Shown piece by piece: positions 53,306-62,292 of a stretch of DNA of 64,000 nucleotides; position 1 is the stretch's first letter, and each line of letters starts with the position of its first letter. The notes under the pieces are model-generated. The model worked only from the letters and a program-made list of their open reading frames with translations, had not been told where the DNA came from and did not search any database. The stretch covers positions 1 through 64,000 of the forward strand of contig JAHCBA010000003.1 of the NCBI GenBank assembly GCA_019634625.1. The letters are read 5' to 3'. This stretch comes from Verrucomicrobiia bacterium (lineage in GTDB: Bacteria; Verrucomicrobiota; Verrucomicrobiia; Limisphaerales; CAIMTB01). The translations under genes were made by a program, and so were the position numbers.

Positions 53306-53803
53306 TCAGAGGCCGGACAGTTCGTGACGGATGGGGTCGAGGTCGGCGTCGGTGCGGGCGCGTTCGAGGATGACCTCGCGGCCCTCAATGGCCATGGCCT
53401 GGCGGAGCCAGGTGCGGGCTTCGGGGAGATCGCCGAGGTGGCAGGCGTAGCAGGCGAGGTTGTAGTGGATGACGCCCACGGAGGGGAACCGGGGAAGGGC
53501 GGCGAGGAGGGCGGTGCGGGCTTCGTGGGTGCGGCGGAGTTCGTGGAGGGCGTAGGAGCGGTTGATCCAGCCGGCGGGAAGGGAGTTGTCGATGGCGAGC
53601 AGGCGGTCGGCGATGCGAAGGGCGGCCGTCCAGTCGCGGAGATGGGCGTACCGCTCCCATTCCACGGTGAGGACGGCGGGATGGAGCTGGGCTTCGGGGG
53701 AGAGCTGGTTCAATTCGGAGCGCGCCTCCTCGGGCAGGCCGAGTCCGAGCCATCCGCGGGCGGCGTTGAGGAAGTGGGAATCCGGCGGTTCCAGGTCCCT
53801 CAT
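53306..53803 (-). CDS. Small TPR protein
   Basis: The 165-residue protein lacks a signal peptide. It is made of helical repeats: LNAARGWLGLGLPEEARSELNQLSPEAQL, RDWTAALRIADRLLAID, WINRSYALHELRRTHEARTALLAALPRFP and HYNLACYACHLGDLPEARTWLRQAM, here listed by repeat. It probably mediates protein contacts in the cytoplasm. It starts 12 bp after the stop of the peptidase gene upstream on the same strand, so both may share a transcript. Confidence 0.85.
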   Translation of the reverse strand: MRDLEPPDSHFLNAARGWLGLGLPEEARSELNQLSPEAQLHPAVLTVEWERYAHLRDWTAALRIADRLLAIDNSLPAGWINRSYALHELRRTHEARTALLAALPRFPSVGVIHYNLACYACHLGDLPEARTWLRQAMAIEGREVILERARTDADLDPIRHELSGL

Positions 53804-53815
53804 GGGTGCTTTCGT

Positions 53816-56191
53816 TTAGCGCGGGGACGGGGTGGCTGGCAATGGCCGTTGGGCGGGGCTCGACGCGGGCAGGAGGTGTCGGGCGAGGAAGTCGGCGCGG
53901 CGCCGTCGGGCGTATTCGGATTCGCCGGCTCCGTGGCCGGCACCGGGGAGCAGGAGGAATTCGAAGTCGTGGCCGGCGCGAATGAGGGCGTCGACGACCT
54001 GGGTGGTGCTGGCGGGGTCCACGTTGCGATCGAGTTCGCCGACGGTGAGGAGGAGGGCGCCCTGGAGTCGGTGGGCCTGGGTCACGTTGGATTGTTCGGC
54101 GTAGTGGGGACCGACGGGCCAGCCCATCCAGGCTTCGTTCCACCAGATCTTGTCCATGCGGTTGTCGTGACAGCCGCAATCGGCGGCGGCGGCCCGGTAG
54201 AAGCCGCCGTGGGCGAGGAGGGCACGAAGGGCATTCTGGCCGCCGGCGGATCCTCCATAGATGCCGATACGGTCGAGGTCGAGGAAGGGCAGGTGCCGGG
54301 CGGCGGCATGGAGCCAGGCGATGCGATCGGGGAACCCGGCGTCGCCGAGGTTCCGCCAGGCGACATCGTGGAAGGCCTTGTGGCGCCAGTTGGTGCCCAT
54401 GCCGTCGATCTGGACGACCACAAAACCGCGGTCGGCGATTTCCTCCTGGTGCCGGTAGGTGGCGCGAAAGGCCTTGGGGACGTGCTGTCCATGGGGACCG
54501 GCGTAGATGTTTTCGACCACGGGATAGCGGTGGGCGGGGTCGAAGTCGCGGGGCCGGTGGAGGATTCCCCAGATGTCGGTGGCGCCGTCGCGGCCCGGGG
54601 CGACGAAGCGTTGGGGAAAGCGGCCGCGGGCGGCGAGGACTTCGGAGGCATCGGCCTGTTCGAGGAGGACGATCAGGGCGCCGGATTCTCCGTCACGGAG
54701 GGCGGTGATGGGCGGGGCATCGACGCGGGACCAAGTGTCGAGGAAGTACCGCCGGGACGGCGACCATTGAACCGAGTGGGTGCCGTCGCCTTCGGTGAGG
54801 ATCGAAAGGCCGGAGCCGTCGAGGTTCACGCGGGCGAGGTGGGCATGGTAGGGGTCCTCGCCGGGCCGGATGCCGCAGGCGCGGAACCAGACCCGGCGGG
54901 TTTCGGGGTCCACGCGATCGACCCCGCGGACGACCCAGGGTCCGTGGGTGACGGCGTTGTGGAGGTGTCCGGTGCGGGCATCGAGGAGGTAGAGGTGATT
55001 CCAGCCGGAGCGTTCGGACATCCAGAGGAACTCGTCGGTGCCGGGGAGGAACTCGAGGTGGGTTTTGTTCGAGTAATCGAAGAACGTGTCGCAGGGCTCA
55101 TCGAGGAGCGGGAAGAGGGCGGAGGCGGTGGCGTCCGGGTCGGAGGGCCAGGGTGCGGCGAGGACTCGCAGGCGCTGGTGACCGCGTTCGTTGTAGAGGA
55201 AGATCACCCGGCTGCTGTCGGGGTCCCAACGGAAGTGGGAGAGGTTCCAGGGGATGGGGTGGAGATCGCGGTTGAGGGTGACCTCGCGGCGGGGGTCGAT
55301 TCCGAAGAGGCGTGGGGTGGCGACGGGGAGATCATCGCCGGGTTTCAGGTACGGATAGGAGTCGAGACGTGGCTGGAGACGGTCGCGGGGGGCGGCGTGG
55401 ATGAGGTGGACGCGGCGTTCGGGGACGGAGCGGGTCTGGAGGGCGAGGAGTTTGCGGGAATCCGGGGACCAGAAGACCCGGGGCAGGGTCTCGGGGGGCT
55501 CGGGGGCATCGTACCGCATTTCGACGAGGCGGGCTCGTTGGATGTCCTGCTGGAAGGAGTGGCCCGGATTGCCATCGAACGCGAGCGGGTGTTCGGCGCC
55601 GGACTGTGTGTCGCGGACCCAGAGGTTGTGGTCGCGGACGAACGCCTCCCAGCGTCCGTCGGGAGAGGGGACCGAGGTGACGGGCGTGGGGGTCTGGGGC
55701 TGGCGGGCACGTCGTGGGGAGGGGGGTGGATTGGAAGCGTTGGCTTCGGCGGGCCGTCCCTGGTCGGCGGGGGCATCCGGATCGGGGGTCAGTTCGGCGC
55801 GGCCGGGATTCCACCGCCAGGTGCCCTCGGATCCCTGAAGGGTGACGATGTCGTCCAACTCGGAGAACCGGAGGGTATCCACCGGCAGGCGGTCGGGATG
55901 GACGGGACGCTGGAGGAGGGTGCCGAGGCGATTGGCGACGAGGGCATGGTTGAAAGCCGGGGAGCGGGTGCCTTCGACGGCGTGGACGACGAGGAACTCG
56001 CGGGTGTCGTTGGCGAGATCATTGCGGTACCAGAAGCGGGTATCCCCGGCGAACCAGTTGGGTTCGACCCGATCGCGATAGACCCTGGGCGGGGTCCCGG
56101 GGGCGGGTTGGGCACCGACGGTATCGAGGCAGGCGAGGACGACGAGGGCGAGGAGGAGTCCGAGGCGCACGAGGTCAGGGGGCGGGCGCAT
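53816..56191 (-). CDS. Secreted S9-family peptidase, dipeptidyl-peptidase-IV-like
   Basis: The 791-residue protein has a signal peptide (LGLLLALVVLACLDTVGAQ). A DPP-IV-type beta-propeller follows (FWYRND, RWNPGRAELTP, SPDGRWEAFVRDHNLWVRD). The C-terminal alpha/beta-hydrolase carries the nucleophile elbow GIYGGSAGGQNALRAL with Ser at about residue 647, Asp in VGELDRNVDP and His in LPGAGHGAG. Prolyl peptidases of this type remove dipeptides from peptide N-termini outside the cytoplasm. The start at 56191 (MRPPPDLVRL) is chosen from the signal peptide. Family usual length is 700-800 residues. Confidence 0.92.
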   Translation of the reverse strand: MRPPPDLVRLGLLLALVVLACLDTVGAQPAPGTPPRVYRDRVEPNWFAGDTRFWYRNDLANDTREFLVVHAVEGTRSPAFNHALVANRLGTLLQRPVHPDRLPVDTLRFSELDDIVTLQGSEGTWRWNPGRAELTPDPDAPADQGRPAEANASNPPPSPRRARQPQTPTPVTSVPSPDGRWEAFVRDHNLWVRDTQSGAEHPLAFDGNPGHSFQQDIQRARLVEMRYDAPEPPETLPRVFWSPDSRKLLALQTRSVPERRVHLIHAAPRDRLQPRLDSYPYLKPGDDLPVATPRLFGIDPRREVTLNRDLHPIPWNLSHFRWDPDSSRVIFLYNERGHQRLRVLAAPWPSDPDATASALFPLLDEPCDTFFDYSNKTHLEFLPGTDEFLWMSERSGWNHLYLLDARTGHLHNAVTHGPWVVRGVDRVDPETRRVWFRACGIRPGEDPYHAHLARVNLDGSGLSILTEGDGTHSVQWSPSRRYFLDTWSRVDAPPITALRDGESGALIVLLEQADASEVLAARGRFPQRFVAPGRDGATDIWGILHRPRDFDPAHRYPVVENIYAGPHGQHVPKAFRATYRHQEEIADRGFVVVQIDGMGTNWRHKAFHDVAWRNLGDAGFPDRIAWLHAAARHLPFLDLDRIGIYGGSAGGQNALRALLAHGGFYRAAAADCGCHDNRMDKIWWNEAWMGWPVGPHYAEQSNVTQAHRLQGALLLTVGELDRNVDPASTTQVVDALIRAGHDFEFLLLPGAGHGAGESEYARRRRADFLARHLLPASSPAQRPLPATPSPR

Positions 56192-56301
56192 GGCGGCGAG
56201 CGTGCGTGGTGCGGGGAGGGTTCGTCGAACCCGATTCGAGGGAAGGGAGCGGAGGGTATCCACGCTTGAGTGCCGTCCGGGCCTGTGCCATTCAATCCCC
56301 G

Positions 56302-57153
56302 ATGAACGAGTTTGGGATGCGGCAATGGCGGGTTCGCTGGACGACGCTGGCGGCACTCATGGCCCTGTCCGCGGTCTGGACGGGGTGTGGTCGGGGCGGG
56401 GGGGATGGAGATGGGGCGGCTCTTCCCGAGATCCGGGGGGAACCTATTCGGGCGGTGGCGTCGGTGCCGATTCCGCAGGCCGGCGGGGTCGGGATGGAAT
56501 CCGAACCCGAGGCTGCGGAGTGGACGGACGGCGACTTGACCGGGGAGATCATGGTTGCCGCGCCCGGGACGCCGCCTGTGAACGACGTGCCTGCTCCGGT
56601 GCTGGAAGAGGTGACGGAGTTGACGCTTGCCGGCGCGGCTTTGGTGGATTCGGCGATCGAGGTTCCCAGGGAGGGTAAGGGTTCGGAAACGGTGGCAGCC
56701 GCACGGGCCCGGCAGGAGCGGGGGACACGGGAGAAGCCGCTGGTGGTGGGGTTCGATGAATTGGCGTCCTTCGAGTACGATCTTCCGGACGGGCCGGTCG
56801 AGGTGGAACCGGTGGCGGCGGGGAAGGCTTCGGCGCAGATCCCGGAGGGCATCCAGGCCTTGAATGAGCAGTTTGTTTCGCTGAAAGGGTTCATGCTCCC
56901 GCTCAAGGTGGAGAAGGGACTGGTCACCGAGCTGCTGATCATGCGGGACCAGTCCATGTGTTGCTACGGTACGGTGCCGAGGATCAACGAATGGGTCAGC
57001 GTCAAGATGGTGGGCCAGGGCGTGAAGCCCATCATGGACCAGGCGGTGGTCTTGCACGGGACGCTGAAGGTCGGCGAGATGTACGAGAACGGCTATCTCG
57101 TCGGGATCTATGAAATGGCCGGGGACCGCATGACGGGGCCGATGGACATGTGA
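56302..57153 (+). CDS. DUF3299-containing lipoprotein
   Basis: The product is 283 residues from MNEFGMRQWR. It has a hydrophobic signal followed by SAVWTGCGRGG, a plausible though non-ideal lipobox, and a long disordered middle (residues 30-170, Pro/Glu-rich). The C-terminal DUF3299 domain reads QFVSLKGFMLPLKVEKGLVTELLIMRDQSMCCYG and later MYENGYLVGIYEMAGD. It is probably a membrane-anchored periplasmic protein. Function of the domain is unknown; it has a conserved pair of cysteines here (MCCYG). It is transcribed divergently from the S9 peptidase, 110 bp apart. Confidence 0.83.
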   Translation: MNEFGMRQWRVRWTTLAALMALSAVWTGCGRGGGDGDGAALPEIRGEPIRAVASVPIPQAGGVGMESEPEAAEWTDGDLTGEIMVAAPGTPPVNDVPAPVLEEVTELTLAGAALVDSAIEVPREGKGSETVAAARARQERGTREKPLVVGFDELASFEYDLPDGPVEVEPVAAGKASAQIPEGIQALNEQFVSLKGFMLPLKVEKGLVTELLIMRDQSMCCYGTVPRINEWVSVKMVGQGVKPIMDQAVVLHGTLKVGEMYENGYLVGIYEMAGDRMTGPMDM

Positions 57154-57168
57154 AACGGAGGGGTGAAT

Positions 57169-57250
57169 TCGGAGGGTCGGGTTCCACGAGGTCGCGCGGG
57201 AGGGATGGGATGAGGACTTGTGGAACCTGTCCCTTCGAATCAATGCCTCC
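57169..57250. mobile_element. Degraded MITE-like remnant
   Basis: CGGAGGGTCGGGTTCCACGA and a few following short blocks match the interior of the element at 4451-4625 (reverse orientation), but the ends are gone. It lies between the convergent DUF3299 and ankyrin genes in a 202-bp gap in which no other feature is seen. Confidence 0.45.
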
Positions 57251-57355
57251 CCGCCGACAGCGTGTGGAGGCACTGCTTCCAGGGCGGTTCATCCCCGGTT
57301 CGTTGACGGCCTTCCTGGGCCTGCCGAGTCCTGAACGTTCCGCCTGGGCATGGGG

Positions 57356-59809
57356 TCACTTCCCGGAAGCCCGGAGGGTCAGGCCCTCGGGCCAATGGGC
57401 GCCCTGGTCAATCCAGGCGCGAAGGCGCGCCGTCTCGTCCTTCGTCAGGGCAGGATAGTTCCCGCGCTTCGCAAGAGGCGGCATTTCCAGATCCTCCACC
57501 TCGTCCTGCACCAAATGGATCAGCTGGCCTTCGTCGGGTTTGCCAGGAACAACGACCGGCTCACCGCGATTGCCGCCCTTCAGCAGTGCGGCCCGATCGC
57601 TCATCGTGAAACCGCCCTTGGGTCTTTCCCCGCTGTGACACGCCAGGCACGAACGCTCGATCAAGGGTTGGATGTGTCTGGAGAACTCGATGGGCGGCGC
57701 GGTGTCACCGGGCGAAACGACGGCAATTGCCGGCGCCGCCACGTTCGCGATCGCGGGTGATGTTGTTGTCGGCCCTTGCGCCGGATCGAGCGAGATGGCC
57801 AACGCCATCACCGCCCAACTGGTCCCGGCGGCGGAGATCCAACCGTCCCGACCGTGGGGGAAGCCGCTATCCATCGGCGGCTGGAACGGATGAGCGCGGG
57901 AGCGGACGTGCCAGGTTCCGTCGGAGAGTTGCGTGCGGACCAGGAAGTCAATCCCACGAAGCACGGCCGGATGGTCCGCCGGGACCCGGGCTCCGTCCAT
58001 CAGCGCATAGAGCGATTGACCGGTGCCGTAAGCGTCACTGTCCAACCCGGCCAATTGTCCCCAGCCGCCGTCAGCGCGTTGTTGTCGGATCAGTTCCTCC
58101 GCAATCCTCCGCAACGCGCCCGGTTTCTCGCCGGCCCAGGCCAGGCCGAGCAACTGATGGACACGTTCCTCATTGGTTTCAGGTTCGGCCTTCATCAGCC
58201 AGGAACGGGCGAGGTTGACGCGCGCCTCCAGTTCCTTTCTTTGCGCCGGGATCGGATAAGACCGGATGGTATGAAGCGCCTGCGCGGTGGCCGTGATGTC
58301 ACTGGCCTGGATGGGCGGGCGCGGTAGGTTCCAGCTCCAACGGCCATCCGGATTCTGGATGGCAGCCAGGTGATGCACCAGGGCGTCGGTGTCCTCGGTG
58401 GCGGGCTGTCGGGCGAGTTGGAAATGCAGGCTGGTATAACCATCCGAAATCGCCGGCTCCGGATGGAACGTGGACTCCAGGTTCATCTCCAAGGCCGTGA
58501 AACGCGGGTCGGCCAAGGTGATGGGCGTGGACGAGATGAACTGCGTCAGCAGATCGAGCTGGTGCCGTTCCACGGTCGTATCGGTCGTGAACTGGTGCGA
58601 GGCCGCGAGGCTGATCGCGGCCAGCGGGAGTTGTTGCTGATGACACGAGACGCAAACCTGACGGCTCGCGTGACGCCGGAAGGTGGACACGGATTCTTCC
58701 GCCGTTCTGACCAGGGCGGGCAAGGCGCGCTGAATGGCGGCGGCAGGGGAGAGCGGCGCGGCAGCGGTCCTCTCGGCGGACTTGCTCCGGCGCACTGGCG
58801 TGACCGTGTCCCTGGCACCCGCGTCAAGCAGCACTTGCACAATCGGAGTGTCACCACGTCTGCGGGCCAGCATGAGGGGGGTCTGGGCCACGCCGAGAAA
58901 ATTGTCCACGGGCTGTCCGCCTTCCGCATTCGCATCCGCTCCGCGGGCCAGCAACAGCTCGACCAACGCGGTCGAGGCATGCTCCGACGAAGCCGCCCAG
59001 TGCAGGGGCGTGTAGTTGGCAATCAGGTCGCGCTGATCCACCGGCGCGCCAGCGTCGAGCAGGAACCGCGCGACGCCCGCGTGTCCAGCCCAACCGGCCT
59101 GTGTGAGGGCACTGCCCGCGATGGCCAGATCGTCCACCCGCGCGCCACGCTCGAGGAGCAGTCTGACCAGCGGTTCGTGGCCTCGAAACGCAGCCCACCC
59201 GAGCGCCGTGCGGGCGCCACCCCAGAGGAAACCATCCTCACTCATGGCCGGCACGGCGTTCACGTCCGCCCCGTGGTCGAGCAGCAGGCGCGTGACCTCC
59301 AGATCCTCCGCCGCGACAGCGGCCAGGAGCGCTGATGCGCCGAAGGCATTCGTCGCGTTCGGGTCTGCACCTCGATCGAGCAGGAGCTTCACGGTGGCGG
59401 CGTTGCCATGCTGGCGGGCGGCGAGGATCAGCGCGGTATTGCCCATCGCGGAACGTGCGCCCGCATCGGCCCCGGCCTCTACGAGCCGGCGCGCCTTGTC
59501 TTGGAACGTCGCCGCGCGCATCAGGGGCGTCGCACCGGCTGCATTCGTCACGTTCACATCGGCGCCCGCCGTGAGAAGAAGCTCCAGAATGGCGGCGTCG
59601 GCATAAAGTGCGGCGATCATGAGCGGTGTGTCGCCGGTATCGTTGCGCGATCGCAGGTCCACGCCGGCTTTCAACAATTTCCGGACCGCCGCGGAATCAC
59701 CCTCACGGATGGCTTGAAAGAGGGCGGCGCCTTCCGTCCCCGGTCCTGCCGCCAGAAGCGAGGAACAGGCGAGCCATCCGATCAGTGCGGTTGCGGTGAG
59801 TGAGTTCAT
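57356..59809 (-). CDS. Secreted ankyrin / cyclase-like / c-type cytochrome fusion
   Basis: The 817-residue protein starts with a signal peptide (ALIGWLACSSLLAAG). Nine or so ankyrin repeats occupy about residues 25-360 (GDTPLMIAALYADAAILELLLTAGADVN, HERE in the typical 33-residue rhythm). A CVSCH motif is near residue 410. A terpene-cyclase/prenyltransferase-like alpha-toroid stretch follows (about 470-690), with QNPDGRWSWNLPR and LIRQQRADGGWGQL. A C-terminal planctomycete-type cytochrome domain contains CLACHSGERPKGGF and ends with ALTKDETARLRAWIDQGA. The two CxxCH motifs should bind heme outside the cytoplasm. Two of the helix-toroid pieces carry QxxDGxW motifs but the catalytic DxDD of cyclases is not seen. 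I know no function for this fusion. Confidence 0.78.
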   Translation of the reverse strand: MNSLTATALIGWLACSSLLAAGPGTEGAALFQAIREGDSAAVRKLLKAGVDLRSRNDTGDTPLMIAALYADAAILELLLTAGADVNVTNAAGATPLMRAATFQDKARRLVEAGADAGARSAMGNTALILAARQHGNAATVKLLLDRGADPNATNAFGASALLAAVAAEDLEVTRLLLDHGADVNAVPAMSEDGFLWGGARTALGWAAFRGHEPLVRLLLERGARVDDLAIAGSALTQAGWAGHAGVARFLLDAGAPVDQRDLIANYTPLHWAASSEHASTALVELLLARGADANAEGGQPVDNFLGVAQTPLMLARRRGDTPIVQVLLDAGARDTVTPVRRSKSAERTAAAPLSPAAAIQRALPALVRTAEESVSTFRRHASRQVCVSCHQQQLPLAAISLAASHQFTTDTTVERHQLDLLTQFISSTPITLADPRFTALEMNLESTFHPEPAISDGYTSLHFQLARQPATEDTDALVHHLAAIQNPDGRWSWNLPRPPIQASDITATAQALHTIRSYPIPAQRKELEARVNLARSWLMKAEPETNEERVHQLLGLAWAGEKPGALRRIAEELIRQQRADGGWGQLAGLDSDAYGTGQSLYALMDGARVPADHPAVLRGIDFLVRTQLSDGTWHVRSRAHPFQPPMDSGFPHGRDGWISAAGTSWAVMALAISLDPAQGPTTTSPAIANVAAPAIAVVSPGDTAPPIEFSRHIQPLIERSCLACHSGERPKGGFTMSDRAALLKGGNRGEPVVVPGKPDEGQLIHLVQDEVEDLEMPPLAKRGNYPALTKDETARLRAWIDQGAHWPEGLTLRASGK

Positions 59810-60008
59810 GGTTTTTGGAGGAGGGTTGGTCCTGGTGCAGGAGTGCTCTCGAGCGAACTGCGTTTGACAGGGTATCTGAGCGACAGGCTTCATGGTTGGA
59901 GACGGCAAGTTGACAACCGTGGGACATCTGGATCTGCGACTCTGCCGACGCCGGGCCGCACCCGGCGGTCATCGTCAGCCACCCCGATGTGAGTGGATAT
60001 TGGGAAGG

Positions 60009-60863
60009 TCAGAAGGGATAGGCCGGGACCTTTTCGTTCACCGTGATCCATTGCCACTGACTGTATTCGTCCATGATCGAGGGGCCGCCGGAGCGGGCGC
60101 CATTCCCCGATGCGCCCATCCCGCCAATGGGGCCGAACACCTCGTGGTTGATGGTCTGGTCGTTGATGTGAACGATGCCCGTCTTGAGCTGCGCGGCCAC
60201 CCGCATGGCACGTGCCTGGTCGGCTGTGAAGATCGAGGCGACCAGGCCGTACTCGGTGTCGTTCATATGTCCGACGGGCTGGCCCGTGAGCGCCGCGATT
60301 TCGATGGCCTCGCGCGCGGAGGTCATGACTTCGAACGGCCCCTTGGGCGGAATCGAACCGGTCCCTCGCACAATCCAACGGCTGATCTCCTCGACATGCC
60401 GCTCGCAGAGGCTCGCAAATTTGCGCAGGACATCGCCCCGCGCCTTCGGCGGCAGCGCGGCCCAGGCGCTCTGGGCTGCCTTGGCGGTCCTGGACGCCTC
60501 AGCCACATCGGCGGCGACGGGAGAGGGAAGGTCGAGTCCATCCAGGTCGATGACCTGGACCCCGGCGCCGCGTTTGGCCGCCAGTCTTCGCCGGGCGTGT
60601 TCGACCAGAATGCGACGCATCGCCTCGGCAGCCGCACCGAAGAAATGCGCGCGATTGTGAAACGTCGGGGCATCTCCGCCGACCAACCGCATCCAGGCCT
60701 CGTGGACGAGGGCGGTGGGCTGGAGCGTGTGGCCAGCGGCTTCACGGGCCATCTTCTGCGCTGCCAGACGGCGGAGTTCTTCGTAAACGATGGGGGAAAA
60801 TCCCGCCGCAGCTTCGGGATCGCCACGGTCCACGCGTTCCAGGATTTGGGTGAACTCGCTCAA
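60009..60863 (-). pseudogene. Mosaic gene: sigma factor N-terminus joined to both ends of an aldehyde dehydrogenase
   Basis: The 284-residue frame begins as a TIGR02999-type sigma factor: FTQILERVDRGDPEAAAGF, EELRRLAAQKMAREAAGHTL, FFGAAAEAMRRILVEHARR (residues 1-112). From about residue 113 it continues as the N-terminal part of an aldehyde dehydrogenase (AAQSAWAALPPKARGDVL, RWIVRGTGSI), and from about residue 199 as its C-terminal part (NDTEYGLVASIFT, LKTGIVHINDQT, GASGNGARSGG). The sigma-4 region is missing. So is the central part of the dehydrogenase, with the catalytic Cys and Glu, about 270 residues judging from family length. Both joins keep the frame. It looks like the product of two deletion events and is probably non-functional; a misassembly is the other explanation. 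Confidence 0.75.
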
Positions 60864-61003
60864 GCTTCCAGCCGAATTCAGGCTCGTTTTCCAAGGCCGA
60901 TCCTGTCAAGTCCCGCCTCTGAATCGGGGATTTGGAAACTCCGACGGCATTTCCCGGCTCCCCTTGGGCCGCCGATTTCCCCACGCGTTCCGGAGGGGAT
61001 TGT

Positions 61004-61696
61004 ATGATCGAAGAAACCACCGTCGAGGAAGCCCTGGCCACTCAACCCCTGCGGGTGTTCCTCGGCTCCGAAATCATGGTCGGCTACGACGCCGAACTGA
61101 TCAGTCCCAAGCGATACAGCCTGAAGGTCTTCCGGGAATGGTTCGGCACCCGGGCCGAGACCCACCCTGAGGGGGCCACCGCCTACGTCCTCCAGCTTGG
61201 CCATGAACAACCCCCGGCCCTCTGGACCGCCGACCTGCCCGAGGGCCTCGCCCGGTTCAAGGAACAGCCCTACCTCCTGGCCCACGAACTCGACCTGGCC
61301 ACCTGCCCAGCCATCGAGGTCCAGATCCAGAAGCGCGCTCAGCGCCCCGCAGCCCCCACCAACCTCCGCGTGTTCGAGGATGGCGCCCACCCCACCTACA
61401 CCACCGGGCAGGACATCGCGGTGAACTGGACCCCGACCAGCGAGCTGCGCTTCGGGTTCAACGTCGTCCAGAACCTCGAATGCAGGGCCGACGCGACGGT
61501 TGTCCAGGTTCTGACCACGGGCGGCACACTGAAGGGCGAACTCGCCTTCGCCGGCAACACCGGCGCCGCGACGATCACCAACCCCCAGCTGGTCGCTCTG
61601 ATGGGCACCGAGGCCGACTTCAAGCTGCGGGCCTTCTACTCGTTGGCCGGCCTGCGGAGCCTGAACTTCGACGAAATCACCGTGAGGAAAACATGA
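61004..61696 (+). CDS. Phage-tail-like protein
   Basis: The 230-residue product begins MIEETTVEEALATQPL after a strong ribosome-binding site (GGAGGGG, 7 bp spacing). An N-terminal half with no recognised motif is followed by a fibronectin-III-like stretch (PAAPTNLRVFEDGAHPTY, GQDIAVNWTP) of the kind found in phage tail proteins and a beta-rich C-terminus. It overlaps the next gene by 4 bp (ATGA). Codons end mostly in C, unlike other plus-strand genes in the window. No terminase, capsid or integrase lies nearby, so this is a fragment of a prophage or of a tail-derived device. Function is inference. Confidence 0.55.
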   Translation: MIEETTVEEALATQPLRVFLGSEIMVGYDAELISPKRYSLKVFREWFGTRAETHPEGATAYVLQLGHEQPPALWTADLPEGLARFKEQPYLLAHELDLATCPAIEVQIQKRAQRPAAPTNLRVFEDGAHPTYTTGQDIAVNWTPTSELRFGFNVVQNLECRADATVVQVLTTGGTLKGELAFAGNTGAATITNPQLVALMGTEADFKLRAFYSLAGLRSLNFDEITVRKT

Positions 61697-62235
61697 GCAC
61701 CATCGCCCCCGGACGCCTTTTCAACGTCACCGACGCCGCCAGCTTCGTCGCGCTGTCCCAACAAAACTGGGTCATCGCCAGCGAAGAACTGTTCCGCCGG
61801 GTCCCCACCTACCATAACGGCAGCCCGAACACCCTGAACGGCCCACCGACCTCCGGGGCGTGGAACGTCGGTGACTTCTGGCGCGACCAGAACCGGGCGG
61901 AGTTCGTCTGCACCGTGGCCGGCACGCCAGGGACGTGGCGGCAGATCGCTCCGGCGACCGTCACCGCCGATCCGGCCAGCGGAACGTTCCCGACCGGGTA
62001 CCTGATCCTGAACACCACCGACGGCGGTCTGAAGCGCCATGCCGGAGCTCTGTCGTGGGAGGTTCAGGTCGGGTCGAGTACCGCCGCGAAGGTCGGCTTC
62101 CACGGGGCTACGCCCACCGCCCAGCGAGCGAACGCCGATCAGGCCGAGGCCACCGACCTCGCCAGCGTCATCACCCTCGCGAACGAGTTGCGGGCGGCGA
62201 TGGTTGAAAAGGGTTTGGTCAACGGCGGACCGTAG
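61693..62235 (+). CDS. Phage-structural-like protein
   Basis: The 180-residue product shows a beta-rich N-terminal part (WNVGDFWRDQNRAEFVCTVAG) and a C-terminus reading AAKVGFHGATPTAQRANADQA, then ITLANELRAAMVEKGLVNGG. A GFxGxTPxxQR motif followed by a NELRxxLxxxGL helix is the pattern I know from the ends of phage tail and head-fibre proteins. It is translationally coupled to 61004-61696. It shares the same C-ending codon preference and contrasts with the minus-strand neighbours on both sides. Confidence 0.55.
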   Translation: MSTIAPGRLFNVTDAASFVALSQQNWVIASEELFRRVPTYHNGSPNTLNGPPTSGAWNVGDFWRDQNRAEFVCTVAGTPGTWRQIAPATVTADPASGTFPTGYLILNTTDGGLKRHAGALSWEVQVGSSTAAKVGFHGATPTAQRANADQAEATDLASVITLANELRAAMVEKGLVNGGP

Positions 62236-62292
62236 ATGGCGGACGCTATTAAGAGAAATGCCGAGCTACGCAATTCAGCCGCATTTGGCCGA

